Source: an uncultured Collinsella sp.
Lineage (GTDB): Bacteria; Actinomycetota; Coriobacteriia; Coriobacteriales; Coriobacteriaceae
Direction: 5' to 3'
Assembly (NCBI GenBank): GCA_902496275.1
Contig: CABVAC010000012.1
Span: 1-44,985, forward strand
DNA length: 44,985 bases
Part shown: piece by piece, positions 1 through 7,315 of the stretch
How the letters are laid out: every line of letters begins with the position of its first letter
How positions within the stretch are numbered: position 1 is the first letter of the stretch
Made by a program: the position numbers and the translations under genes
The notes under the pieces: generated by a model
The model's database searches: none
Told to the model about the DNA's origin: nothing
Seen by the model: the letters and a program-made list of their open reading frames with translations, nothing else

Positions 1-1
1 C

Positions 2-150
2 TCTAGTAAAAAGAAGCCCGGTTTACTACAACAAAATGGCTCCGGCTGACCACGGCGAGTAATCTACGAAATTGGCAACGCCTCTACCTGCGGTTTTAAT
101 ATCATCAAAATGACCGTGGTTGAGATCATCCAATTCATCGTAGTAAACCG
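2..150 (-). repeat. Inverted-repeat element, possible structured RNA
   Basis: Two 11-base arms (cggtttactac at 19-29 and gtagtaaaccg at 140-150) are exact reverse complements enclosing 110 bases. Read on the minus strand, the second arm is followed by a T-rich stretch (cttcttttt), so a minus-strand transcript would be a long hairpin ending like an intrinsic terminator. A minus-strand frame across it is open without a good start codon, so I do not call a protein. It could be a small RNA, a dispersed repeat, or the terminator end of a transcript. Which one is unknown. Confidence 0.4.
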
Positions 151-357
151 AAGTACTTTTGGTTGGCTACAAATAGTATCGGTATAGACGTTTTTAAATA
201 TCGCGATAATTTGGGTGGTAAAACGATTTTCTAGGACAACCGTTCGCCGATGGTAAACGGATATTGTTTATACAGCCTGTGTACAACAGATATACTTACA
301 TCCTGTGCGTAAAGCCCATGGCCAGCTGGCCATGATTCTATTGAACTGGACCGTACT
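151..357 (+). promoter_or_regulatory. Non-coding leader upstream of the GH13-GH77 gene
   Basis: AT-richer than the genes around it and without a plausible coding frame. A tatact hexamer at 291-296 is a reasonable -10 box; a matching -35 is poor (ttatac at 268-273, 17 bases upstream). The start of transcription would fall close to 303, just ahead of the palindrome at 317-334. Promoter assignment is tentative. Confidence 0.35.
317..334. promoter_or_regulatory. 18-bp perfect palindrome, candidate operator
   Basis: catggccagctggccatg is identical to its reverse complement and ends 23 bases before the start codon of the maltodextrin enzyme, just downstream of the candidate -10 box. This is the position expected of a repressor operator (LacI-type regulators commonly control maltodextrin genes). 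No regulator gene is adjacent in the window, so the link to any protein family is inference. Confidence 0.4.
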
Positions 358-3300
358 ATGAGATTGATACACAACAGCCGTCTGCCGCAGTTTCGCACTC
401 CGTTTGGCGCTGTGACCACAGGAACTACCCTTTCGCTCTCCGTGATTCTAGAGGATGCCGATCCCGCGCAGGCAACGCTTACGCTGCGCACCTGGGTCGA
501 TGAGATCGGTGAGTCTCTGTATCCCATGACGCACGAAGGTGACGGCATATTTAGCGTAGAGCTTGAGTGCACCGAGCCCTGTCTTATCTGGTACAGCTTT
601 ATCTGCAATATCGAAGGCCAGCCCGAGGTCCGCTTGGGCGCACCGCAGGGACGCACCGGCGGCGAGGGTGTAACCTACGACTACGCCGAGGTGCCGTCAT
701 TCCAGGTCACCGTCTACAAGCACCGCGAAGTTCGACCCGAGTGGTACGAGCGCGGAATGGTCTACCAGATCTTCCCCGATCGCTATGCCCGCGACGAGCA
801 CTGGCGCGAGCGCACGCTGGCCGAGGTCGAAAAACCGCGCAACGGAATCCAGCGCCGGATGGTCGAGGACTGGAACGAGCCGCCCGTGTACGAGCGCGCC
901 GAGGACGGCTCCATCAAGACCTGGGACTTCTACGGCGGCTCGCTCAAGGGCATCCAGGAAGACCTGCCCCGTATCGCCGAGCTGGGCTTTACGGCCATCT
1001 ACCTCAACCCTATCTTTGAAGCCGCGAGCAACCACCGCTACGACACGGCCGACTACACCAAGATCGACCCAATCCTGGGCACCGAGCAGGACTTTACCGA
1101 GCTATGCGAGGCGGCTGAGAAGCTGGGCATTTCCATCATTCTAGACGGTGTGTTCAACCACACGGGCGACGATTCTATCTACTTCAACCGCTACGGCAAC
1201 TACCCCGGCGTGGGCGCGTGGCAGAGCGAGGATTCGCCGTGGCGCGATGCGTTTTGCTTCCACGAGGACGGCTCGTACGACTGCTGGTGGGGCGTGGGCA
1301 ACATGCCCGCCATCAACGAGAATTCCGAACTGGTACGCGAGCGGCTCCTGGGCAAGGACGGCGTCATTCGTAAATGGCTGCGCGCTGGCGCTCACGGCTG
1401 GCGCCTGGATGTGGCCGACGAGCTTTCCGACGATTTCCTAGCCGAGATCAAAAAGGCCGTGCTCGCCGAGAAGCCCGACGCACTGCTGCTCGGCGAGGTC
1501 TGGGAAGACGCCTCCAACAAGATCAGCTACGGCCATCTGCGTCGTTATCTGCAAGGCTCCGAGCTCGACTCGGCCATGGATTACCCCTTCCGCGACATGG
1601 TCATCGGCTTTTTGATGGGCTACAAAAACGCCTACCAAGCTGCCGAGGATATCGAGACCCTGCGCGAGAACTATCCGCGTGAGGCCCTGTCTTGCGCGCT
1701 CAACCTGCTGTCGAGCCACGACCGTCCGCGCATCATCTCGGTGCTCGGCGGCGGCCCCGACGAGTCACAGCTGCCCGAGAGCGAGCGCAGCAAATGGCGC
1801 CTGGACGAGAACTCCATGGGCTTGGCCAAGAGCCGCTTTTGGCTGGCGTCGCTCATGCAGATGACGTTCCCGGGCGTTCCCTCAATCTATTACGGTGACG
1901 AGTACGGCTTGGAGGGTCTCACCGATCCGGGCAATCGCCGCACCATGCCGACCAAGGAAAACCTACACGACTTCGATACGTTCGCGATCGTCAAGAATGC
2001 CTCGGCCGTGCGCCGCGCGCTACCGTTTATGATCGATGGCGAGATCAAGGCCTTCACGCTCAATGATGAGGTGCTGGCATACAACCGCACGGGCAAGGAT
2101 GGCGAGTCCGCGACGGTTATCATCAACCGCAGCCTGCGCAATTCGCACCGCGTGACGATTCCGGCGCTCGCCGAATGTGCGAGCGACGTGATTAGTGGCC
2201 ACGAGTGCGAAATCCACAACGGTACCGTCACGCTCGATCTGTATCCACTGGGGTCGTCGATCATCTATCACCACGCAGAGCAGCGTCTGCAGGAGCCGCT
2301 CGATCACGGTGCGGGTGTTGTGTGCCATATCACATCGGTGCCGACCGACGACGGCAAGCCCGGTACGATCGGCGCGCCCACGCGTCGATTTATCGACCAT
2401 CTGGCCGCCATGGGCATGCGCTACTGGCAGGTTCTCCCCGTCAACCCCACGGACTTCTTCCGCTCACCTTACGCCGGTCCTTCGGCCTTTGCAGGCAATA
2501 TCGACCTGCTACCCGAGAGCCACGAGGAGCTTGCCGCCGACTTTGAGACCTGGAAGGCCCGCGGCGGCGAGGATGCCGACCCGCTGTACACCGCGTTTAA
2601 ACATCGCAATGCCGATTGGCTCGAGAAATACAGCGTTTACATGGCCGTTAAGAAGTACTTTGAGGGCGAATCGCGCCACGATTGGCCGGCAGATGTCGCT
2701 CGCTACAACGAGCATCTGATCGATGACAAGCGCTTTCACAACGAGGCCGAGCTTCAGGCGTACATGCAGTACCGCTTTGACCTCGCTTGGTGCGAGCTCA
2801 TGAACTATGCGCACAAGAAGGGCATCGAGGTTATCGGCGATATTCCTATGTACGTGTCCGACGATTCGGCAGACGCGTGGAGCGAACCCGAGAACTTCTG
2901 GCTGTCCGATACCGGCAAGGCGATTGAGATTTCCGGCGCGCCGCCCGACAACTTTGCACCCGAGGGCCAGGTGTGGGGCAACCCGACGTTCCGCTGGGAC
3001 CACATGAAGCAGAACGGCTATAGCTGGTGGATGGATCGCCTGCGCCGCGCGTTTTCGCTCTACGATCGCGTGCGCTTGGATCACTTCCTGGGCTTCCACA
3101 GCTACTTTAGTATCCCTGCGGGCAAGGCTTGCGCCGACGGCCGCTGGCTGGCGGGACCGGGCAAGGACCTGTTCCAGACCGCCTATGACGAGCTGGGTCC
3201 GCTCAACTTTATAGCCGAGGACTTGGGCTATTTGACACCCGGTGTTCGCGCCATGGCTTCGACCTGTGGTTTCCCCGGCATGGATGTGCTGGAGTTTAGC

Positions 3301-3654
3301 GACTACGACGTTCGTTGCGGTGTACATCCCACGCCTGGTAAGATTCTGTACACCTCGACGCACGACACGTCGACGCTGGCCGGTTGGTGCACGCGTTCCT
3401 TTGCGGGCGGCGACGAGCCGAGCGGTGTTGAGTTTGCGGCCAACCTGATGAGCGACGCGCTGGCAAGCGACGCTCCCCTAGTGATGATGCCGCTACAGGA
3501 TATCCTGGGGCTTGGCGACGACGCGCGCATGAACGTTCCGGGCGTGGCCACGGGCAACTGGACCTGGCAGGCTGACGAGGCGGACATTGCAGCCGCCGAG
3601 AACAAAACCGCACAGCTCCTGCGCAACAACCATAGATTCTGGGGCGAAGCGTGA
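358..3654 (+). CDS. GH13 alpha-glycosidase fused to GH77 4-alpha-glucanotransferase
   Basis: A 1098-residue cytoplasmic fusion (no signal peptide). Residues about 1-115 form a beta-sandwich N-domain of the neopullulanase/maltodextrin-glucosidase kind; about 120-635 a GH13 barrel; about 645-1098 a complete amylomaltase (MalQ-type). GH13 motifs are visible: DGVFNHTG (region I), GWRLDVADE with nucleophile D351, LLGEVWED with acid/base E380, and SSHDRPR with D455. In GH77 the nucleophile is D908 (VRLDHFLGF) and the acid/base E954 (IAEDLGY), followed by STHDTST. Each domain keeps all catalytic residues, so both activities are expected: hydrolysis of short maltodextrins and disproportionation of maltooligosaccharides, normally two separate proteins (MalZ-like and MalQ). 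Start: the ATG at 358 lies before the first conserved domain; no strong ribosome binding site is visible. The gene stands alone. Confidence 0.9.
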   Translation: MRLIHNSRLPQFRTPFGAVTTGTTLSLSVILEDADPAQATLTLRTWVDEIGESLYPMTHEGDGIFSVELECTEPCLIWYSFICNIEGQPEVRLGAPQGRTGGEGVTYDYAEVPSFQVTVYKHREVRPEWYERGMVYQIFPDRYARDEHWRERTLAEVEKPRNGIQRRMVEDWNEPPVYERAEDGSIKTWDFYGGSLKGIQEDLPRIAELGFTAIYLNPIFEAASNHRYDTADYTKIDPILGTEQDFTELCEAAEKLGISIILDGVFNHTGDDSIYFNRYGNYPGVGAWQSEDSPWRDAFCFHEDGSYDCWWGVGNMPAINENSELVRERLLGKDGVIRKWLRAGAHGWRLDVADELSDDFLAEIKKAVLAEKPDALLLGEVWEDASNKISYGHLRRYLQGSELDSAMDYPFRDMVIGFLMGYKNAYQAAEDIETLRENYPREALSCALNLLSSHDRPRIISVLGGGPDESQLPESERSKWRLDENSMGLAKSRFWLASLMQMTFPGVPSIYYGDEYGLEGLTDPGNRRTMPTKENLHDFDTFAIVKNASAVRRALPFMIDGEIKAFTLNDEVLAYNRTGKDGESATVIINRSLRNSHRVTIPALAECASDVISGHECEIHNGTVTLDLYPLGSSIIYHHAEQRLQEPLDHGAGVVCHITSVPTDDGKPGTIGAPTRRFIDHLAAMGMRYWQVLPVNPTDFFRSPYAGPSAFAGNIDLLPESHEELAADFETWKARGGEDADPLYTAFKHRNADWLEKYSVYMAVKKYFEGESRHDWPADVARYNEHLIDDKRFHNEAELQAYMQYRFDLAWCELMNYAHKKGIEVIGDIPMYVSDDSADAWSEPENFWLSDTGKAIEISGAPPDNFAPEGQVWGNPTFRWDHMKQNGYSWWMDRLRRAFSLYDRVRLDHFLGFHSYFSIPAGKACADGRWLAGPGKDLFQTAYDELGPLNFIAEDLGYLTPGVRAMASTCGFPGMDVLEFSDYDVRCGVHPTPGKILYTSTHDTSTLAGWCTRSFAGGDEPSGVEFAANLMSDALASDAPLVMMPLQDILGLGDDARMNVPGVATGNWTWQADEADIAAAENKTAQLLRNNHRFWGEA

Positions 3655-3742
3655 TAAAACCCCCGATATAGGGTACAGTTACAGTCGTTTGAATTTTTGC
3701 GGGCAGAGTAATCTGCCCGCTTTGTGCTGAAAAGGAAGTATT

Positions 3743-3979
3743 ATGGCGCGCTACGATTACAAGTGCTCGAGCTGCGGCAACGTGTTTGAGGTTGAGCATC
3801 CCATGTCCGAGACTCCCGAGGTCGTGTGCCCCAGCTGCGGTGCCCCGGCGGCCAAGACGTTCTCGGCCAGCGGCATTAAATTTGAGGGTAGCGGTTTCTA
3901 CAACACCGACCAGCGAAGCGGCGGCTCCAGCACCAACGCAACGAGCGGCTGCTGCGCCAACTGCCCACACAACCACTAG
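3743..3979 (+). CDS. FmdB-family small zinc-ribbon protein
   Basis: A 78-residue protein opening with ARYDYKCSSCG and a second CPSCG pair, giving the four-cysteine zinc ribbon of the FmdB/CxxC_CxxC_SSSS family. The tail is Ser/Gly/Thr-rich and ends with a second cysteine-histidine cluster (GCCANCPHNH), which could bind a further metal. Family members are thought to be regulatory, but no function is established for this one. A good ribosome binding site (aaaggaag) precedes the ATG. It lies 88 bases after the fusion enzyme and is closed by an intrinsic terminator. Confidence 0.8.
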   Translation: MARYDYKCSSCGNVFEVEHPMSETPEVVCPSCGAPAAKTFSASGIKFEGSGFYNTDQRSGGSSTNATSGCCANCPHNH

Positions 3980-3989
3980 AAACAACGCG

Positions 3990-4027
3990 GCCCCGCTATC
4001 AACGCCGATCGCGGGGCTATTTCTTTG
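3990..4027 (+). terminator. Intrinsic terminator after the FmdB-family gene
   Basis: The stem gccccgc (3990-3996) pairs with gcggggc (4011-4017) and is followed by tatttcttt. It begins 10 bases after the stop codon of the zinc-ribbon gene. Confidence 0.8.
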
Positions 4028-4046
4028 TGTTGCAGGTGGCTCTATG

Positions 4047-4113
4047 AGTTGCGGTGAAATAAGGACTGTTTGGCGGGTAGAAGCGGTTTTTCAATCCCTA
4101 TTTCACCGCAACT
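4047..4113. repeat. Inverted repeat, copy 1 of a REP-like family
   Basis: Arms agttgcggtgaaat (4047-4060) and atttcaccgcaact (4100-4113) are perfect reverse complements. The sequence is related to 20269-20336 over both arms, including the gactg just inside the left arm. It lies between convergent genes (zinc ribbon on plus, rsmB on minus) and may serve as a transcript end for rsmB. Confidence 0.75.
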
Positions 4114-4119
4114 TAGTAG

Positions 4120-5520
4120 TTACTTGTGGACCAGGCGGGCGCAGAAGTGGCCGTCGTAGGAGTCGGCGTTTACTGGCACGCTTTGGAAGAGGCCACGGTC
4201 GTTTTGACGGACGGCTAACAGCTTCTTGGCCTGATCGAACTCGGGAAGTTGCAGAATCTGCGCCTCGGAAAGCGGCGCCACGCTAAAGCCGGCACCCTCG
4301 GGAGAAGCAAGGAACGCGTCCACCACCTGTGTGTTCTCCTCGTCGAAGACCGAGCACGTCGCATAGATGAGCTCGCCGCCGGCAGCCACGCGCGCGGCAG
4401 CCTCTTTGAGCATCGTCAGCTGCAGCTTGGGCAGATCAGTCGTAACGTCGTTCTCGGTCAGACGCCACGGGATCTCGGGATGACGACGCATGGTTCCGGT
4501 GCCCGAGCACGGCGCATCGATAAACACGGTATCGAACTTGACCCGCTCACCGCGCATGGCATCAAACGATGTGAGAACCTCATCGAGCTCGCAAGCATCA
4601 CCCGAAACCGTACGAACGCCCTGAATACCGGCCTTATGCAGGCGAGCGAGATTCAGATCGCACTTGCGATCATGCAGATCGAGCGCCGTATGCTGACGCT
4701 CATAGCCCGCACGCTTGGCCTGACACATCATCACATAGGTCTTGGTGCCACGACCGGCACCAATCTCAAGGCAGCTACCAGGGCGCGTGGCAGCCGTGGC
4801 GATAAGCTGCGCGTTGAGATCAGACGCCACCGCGGCAGCACGCTCAAACACACCCGAAGCAACGGTAACCTGGGCATCAACCGGGGCATGGCAGCCCGGG
4901 AAGACAGGCGCGACGAGCTGCGAGATATACGGATCGGGCTTGGTCGCAAAGGCGTTCTCATGCAGGGCCAGTGGCGCGGGGGCCAGATTGCCGGCAAAGT
5001 TAAGCGCACCCTCTGGCGTGTCGAACGATGCCATAATGCGAGCGCACAGCCAACGCGGCAGTCCCATCAGGCGCGACAGACGAACCAGGCGTCGCTCAGA
5101 CTCATCTACATCGGACGCCGTGGCAAAGTCCTCAACGTTGTCCGCGACTTTATGCAGCACGGCATTGGCCAAACCGGCGGCAGACTTAGCTCCGCTGCGC
5201 ACCAGCTCAACGCCCTGACTCACCGCAACGTGACCAGGCGTATGCAGATAAAGCATCTCGAAGGCCGAGATACGAAGCGCCATGCGAACACGCGGCGCAA
5301 CCTTTTTAGGCTTATCGAGAAACTGATCGAGCAGTTCGTCCAAAATACCCTGCGTGGCGGCCACACCAAGCGCCAAGCGAGCTGCAAAAGCGGAATCGCG
5401 CTGGTCAATAGCCTTGGCCGATGCGCGAGAGGACAGCACGTCGCGCGCATACATGCCGCGGCGATCGGCCTCCGTCAGCACATCGAGTGCAAGCTTGCGC
5501 GCGGGAGACAGCTTGCTCAT
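4120..5520 (-). CDS. rsmB: 16S rRNA (cytosine-C5)-methyltransferase, RsmB/Sun type
   Basis: A 466-residue SAM-dependent m5C methyltransferase expected to modify small-subunit rRNA (C967 in E. coli). Residues about 1-140 are the NusB-like RNA-binding domain; the Rossmann methyltransferase follows. Both conserved cysteines are present, in DAPCSGTG (motif IV) and YATCSVFDEEN (motif VI). Motif I reads LEIGAGRGTKT rather than the usual APGGKT form, an unusual variant. The start is set by overlap: its ATG shares four bases (ATGA) with the fmt stop codon, indicating translational coupling. An ATG 48 bases upstream would lie inside fmt and adds a non-conserved, Arg-rich stretch. It is the last gene of the priA-def-fmt-rsmB operon. 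Confidence 0.9.
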   Translation of the reverse strand: MSKLSPARKLALDVLTEADRRGMYARDVLSSRASAKAIDQRDSAFAARLALGVAATQGILDELLDQFLDKPKKVAPRVRMALRISAFEMLYLHTPGHVAVSQGVELVRSGAKSAAGLANAVLHKVADNVEDFATASDVDESERRLVRLSRLMGLPRWLCARIMASFDTPEGALNFAGNLAPAPLALHENAFATKPDPYISQLVAPVFPGCHAPVDAQVTVASGVFERAAAVASDLNAQLIATAATRPGSCLEIGAGRGTKTYVMMCQAKRAGYERQHTALDLHDRKCDLNLARLHKAGIQGVRTVSGDACELDEVLTSFDAMRGERVKFDTVFIDAPCSGTGTMRRHPEIPWRLTENDVTTDLPKLQLTMLKEAAARVAAGGELIYATCSVFDEENTQVVDAFLASPEGAGFSVAPLSEAQILQLPEFDQAKKLLAVRQNDRGLFQSVPVNADSYDGHFCARLVHK

Positions 5521-6437
5521 GACAAAACACCCCAGATAAGATCGGCGCCTTGCAGCCCAGCAGCCCAAGCAGAAGCGGCCATGGCACGCTTGCCATCGGG
5601 CTTAACCTCGAGCAGTTCAACCGCACCATCGGAAAGGCCAAGGAAAACACGCTTATTCTTAACGTCAACGCCGCCCTTGCCAAGCGAAACATCGGCCAGC
5701 GCAGCATCGAGCACGCGCACGGTCTTGCCGGCAATCACGCAACGAGCAGGCGCGGTATCGGACGAAGCGAGCACATGACGCACGCAATCGAGCGCAGCCA
5801 TCTGCGGATCCAGACGCATCTCCAGCTTGGAAATCTTGGCAGCATGAGTGACGAGCGACTCATCCTGCTCAGTCCACACGGCGGTGCCATCGGCAAGAGA
5901 AGGAAGCGTATCGGCAAGCAGTTTGCCGCCAAGCTCACCAAGCTCCATGGTCAGCGCCTCAGCATGCTTACCGGCAACCGACGTGGAAGCCTGAGCACAA
6001 TAAGCACCAGTATCCACGCCATGTCCAATGCGCATAATGGAAACGCCAGCAACCTCATCACCAGCAAGAATCGCACGCTGAATAGGAGCGGCGCCACGCC
6101 AACGAGGCAGCAAAGACGCATGAACATTCACAATACCAAGCGGCGCCATATGCAGCACCTCATCAGGCAAAATGCAACCATAGGCAGCCACGCAGAAAAT
6201 ATTAGCCTGGGCAGTTTGAAGCGCCTCAACAACCTCAGGCGTCATACGATTGGCCTCAACGACCGGCAACCCCAGCTCAAGCGCCTTGGCCTTAACAGGA
6301 GAAGGCTCAAGCTTCTTACCACGCCCACGAACAGCATCAGGGCGAGTAATAACAAGCGCAATCTCGTTACCAGCCTCAACAAGCGAAGTCAGCGAAGGCA
6401 CAGCAAAATCGGGCGTACCCATAAACACAATACGCAT
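5517..6437 (-). CDS. fmt: Methionyl-tRNA formyltransferase
   Basis: 306 residues. It transfers a formyl group from 10-formyltetrahydrofolate to Met-tRNA(fMet) for translation initiation. The N-terminal formyltransferase domain begins RIVFMGTPDFAVP and contains HASLLPRWRGAAPIQRAI and GVDTGAY, the folate-binding and catalytic segments; the C-terminal OB-like domain (about 205-306) binds tRNA. The ribosome binding site gaggaga lies 9-10 bases before the ATG. Its partner deformylase (def) is upstream in the same operon, and its stop overlaps the rsmB start. Length and motifs are normal for the family. Confidence 0.95.
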   Translation of the reverse strand: MRIVFMGTPDFAVPSLTSLVEAGNEIALVITRPDAVRGRGKKLEPSPVKAKALELGLPVVEANRMTPEVVEALQTAQANIFCVAAYGCILPDEVLHMAPLGIVNVHASLLPRWRGAAPIQRAILAGDEVAGVSIMRIGHGVDTGAYCAQASTSVAGKHAEALTMELGELGGKLLADTLPSLADGTAVWTEQDESLVTHAAKISKLEMRLDPQMAALDCVRHVLASSDTAPARCVIAGKTVRVLDAALADVSLGKGGVDVKNKRVFLGLSDGAVELLEVKPDGKRAMAASAWAAGLQGADLIWGVLS

Positions 6438-6656
6438 AAAAGTAAGTCTCCTCTCAACAACGAACCGAGACGGCTACAAAAGAAGCGATCCAGGTCGCAA
6501 GCGCACCCAGCCGCCAGAACAGTCCAACAAAAACAAATATACCCAAAACCAAAGAAAGAGCCGCAATAAAAGCAGCTCCCTCTCAACAAAGACTATCAGC
6601 GAAGACGCCCCTCCCTGGCCCAACGGCACCCGGGCGAGACAAGCAGCGTCAACGTA
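6438..6656. other. Operon spacer between def and fmt
   Basis: With the inverted repeat at 6657-6752 this makes about 320 bases without a supported gene. The plus strand is rich in A and C, and reading frames across it give low-complexity leucine- or lysine-rich peptides with no start-site support. No terminator was seen, so def and fmt may still be co-transcribed. Confidence 0.5.
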
Positions 6657-6752
6657 GTCCCCGGAGCGCCCGCCTATATCGTCCCGCGCGCAGTTTCGCA
6701 GCGCAGCGAGAATGTTTGAGCACGGGATGATATAGACGGGCGCCCCGGGGAC
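6657..6752. repeat. Long imperfect inverted repeat between def and fmt
   Basis: Arm 6657-6686 (starting gtccccggagcgcccgcc) pairs with 6723-6752 (ending cgggcgccccggggac) at 27 of 30 positions, around a 36-base loop. It starts 8 bases beyond the def stop codon and lacks a T-run, so it is not a typical terminator. It could stabilise the 3' end of the priA-def message or be a dispersed palindromic repeat. Confidence 0.75.
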
Positions 6753-6760
6753 GGACAAAC

Positions 6761-7297
6761 CTACTCCGTCTCGCCCGGTCGAGCGCCGCGGGCCAGGGCG
6801 TCCTGGTACTCCTTGACGGCCTTGATCCTCTGCATGGGCTTCAGTCGCTCGAACATGGTGTTGCCGTGCAGATGATCGATCTCGTGCTGCAGGCACACGC
6901 AGAACAGGTCGCCCGTGGCCTCATAGCGAATCAGGTTAGCGTCCAAGTCGTACGCCTCGACGACGACATGGTCGGGACGCTCGATTTCGCAGCTAATGCC
7001 AGGAATGGAAAGACAGCCCTCGCTAAAGGGCACCAGATGGTCGCTCTGCTCAACAATGACGGGGTTGATGAGCACGTACGGATCGTAGTCGTTCTTGTCG
7101 CTGTAGTCGCAGTCGATGGTGACGAGCTGAATGAGCTCGCCGATCTGCGGAGCAGCCAGGCCGCAACCGCCGTTCTCGAACATCATCTTCTTCATCTTCT
7201 TGGCAAGCGCCTCGATCGCCGGGGTAATCTCCTCGATGACGGCGCACTCCTGGCGCAGACGAGGGTCGGGCGACAGTACGATTCCGTTGGCTTCCAT
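6761..7297 (-). CDS. def: Peptide deformylase
   Basis: 178 residues. This metallo-hydrolase removes the N-formyl group from nascent proteins. All three signature motifs are present: GCGLAAPQIG, EGCLSIPG (metal-binding Cys) and QHEIDHLHG (two metal-binding His and the catalytic Glu). The sequence before the gene reads aaaggATGgccATGgaa: the first ATG abuts the ribosome binding site, so the second ATG (7297) with a 6-base spacing is preferred, removing two residues. It begins 18 bases after the priA stop, within the same operon, and functionally pairs with fmt downstream. Confidence 0.95.
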   Translation of the reverse strand: MEANGIVLSPDPRLRQECAVIEEITPAIEALAKKMKKMMFENGGCGLAAPQIGELIQLVTIDCDYSDKNDYDPYVLINPVIVEQSDHLVPFSEGCLSIPGISCEIERPDHVVVEAYDLDANLIRYEATGDLFCVCLQHEIDHLHGNTMFERLKPMQRIKAVKEYQDALARGARPGETE

Positions 7298-7315
7298 GGC
7301 CATCCTTTCGAGTTG

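Noticed and set aside
2..118. Possible short peptide on the minus strand ending in WSAGAILL
   Set aside because: The frame looks tidy but has no usable start codon or ribosome binding site and lies wholly inside the inverted-repeat element.
6474..6896. Minus-strand open frame between and into def with a leucine-rich end
   Set aside because: It starts inside def, crosses the inverted repeat at 6657-6752, has no ribosome binding site and low-complexity content; most likely chance.
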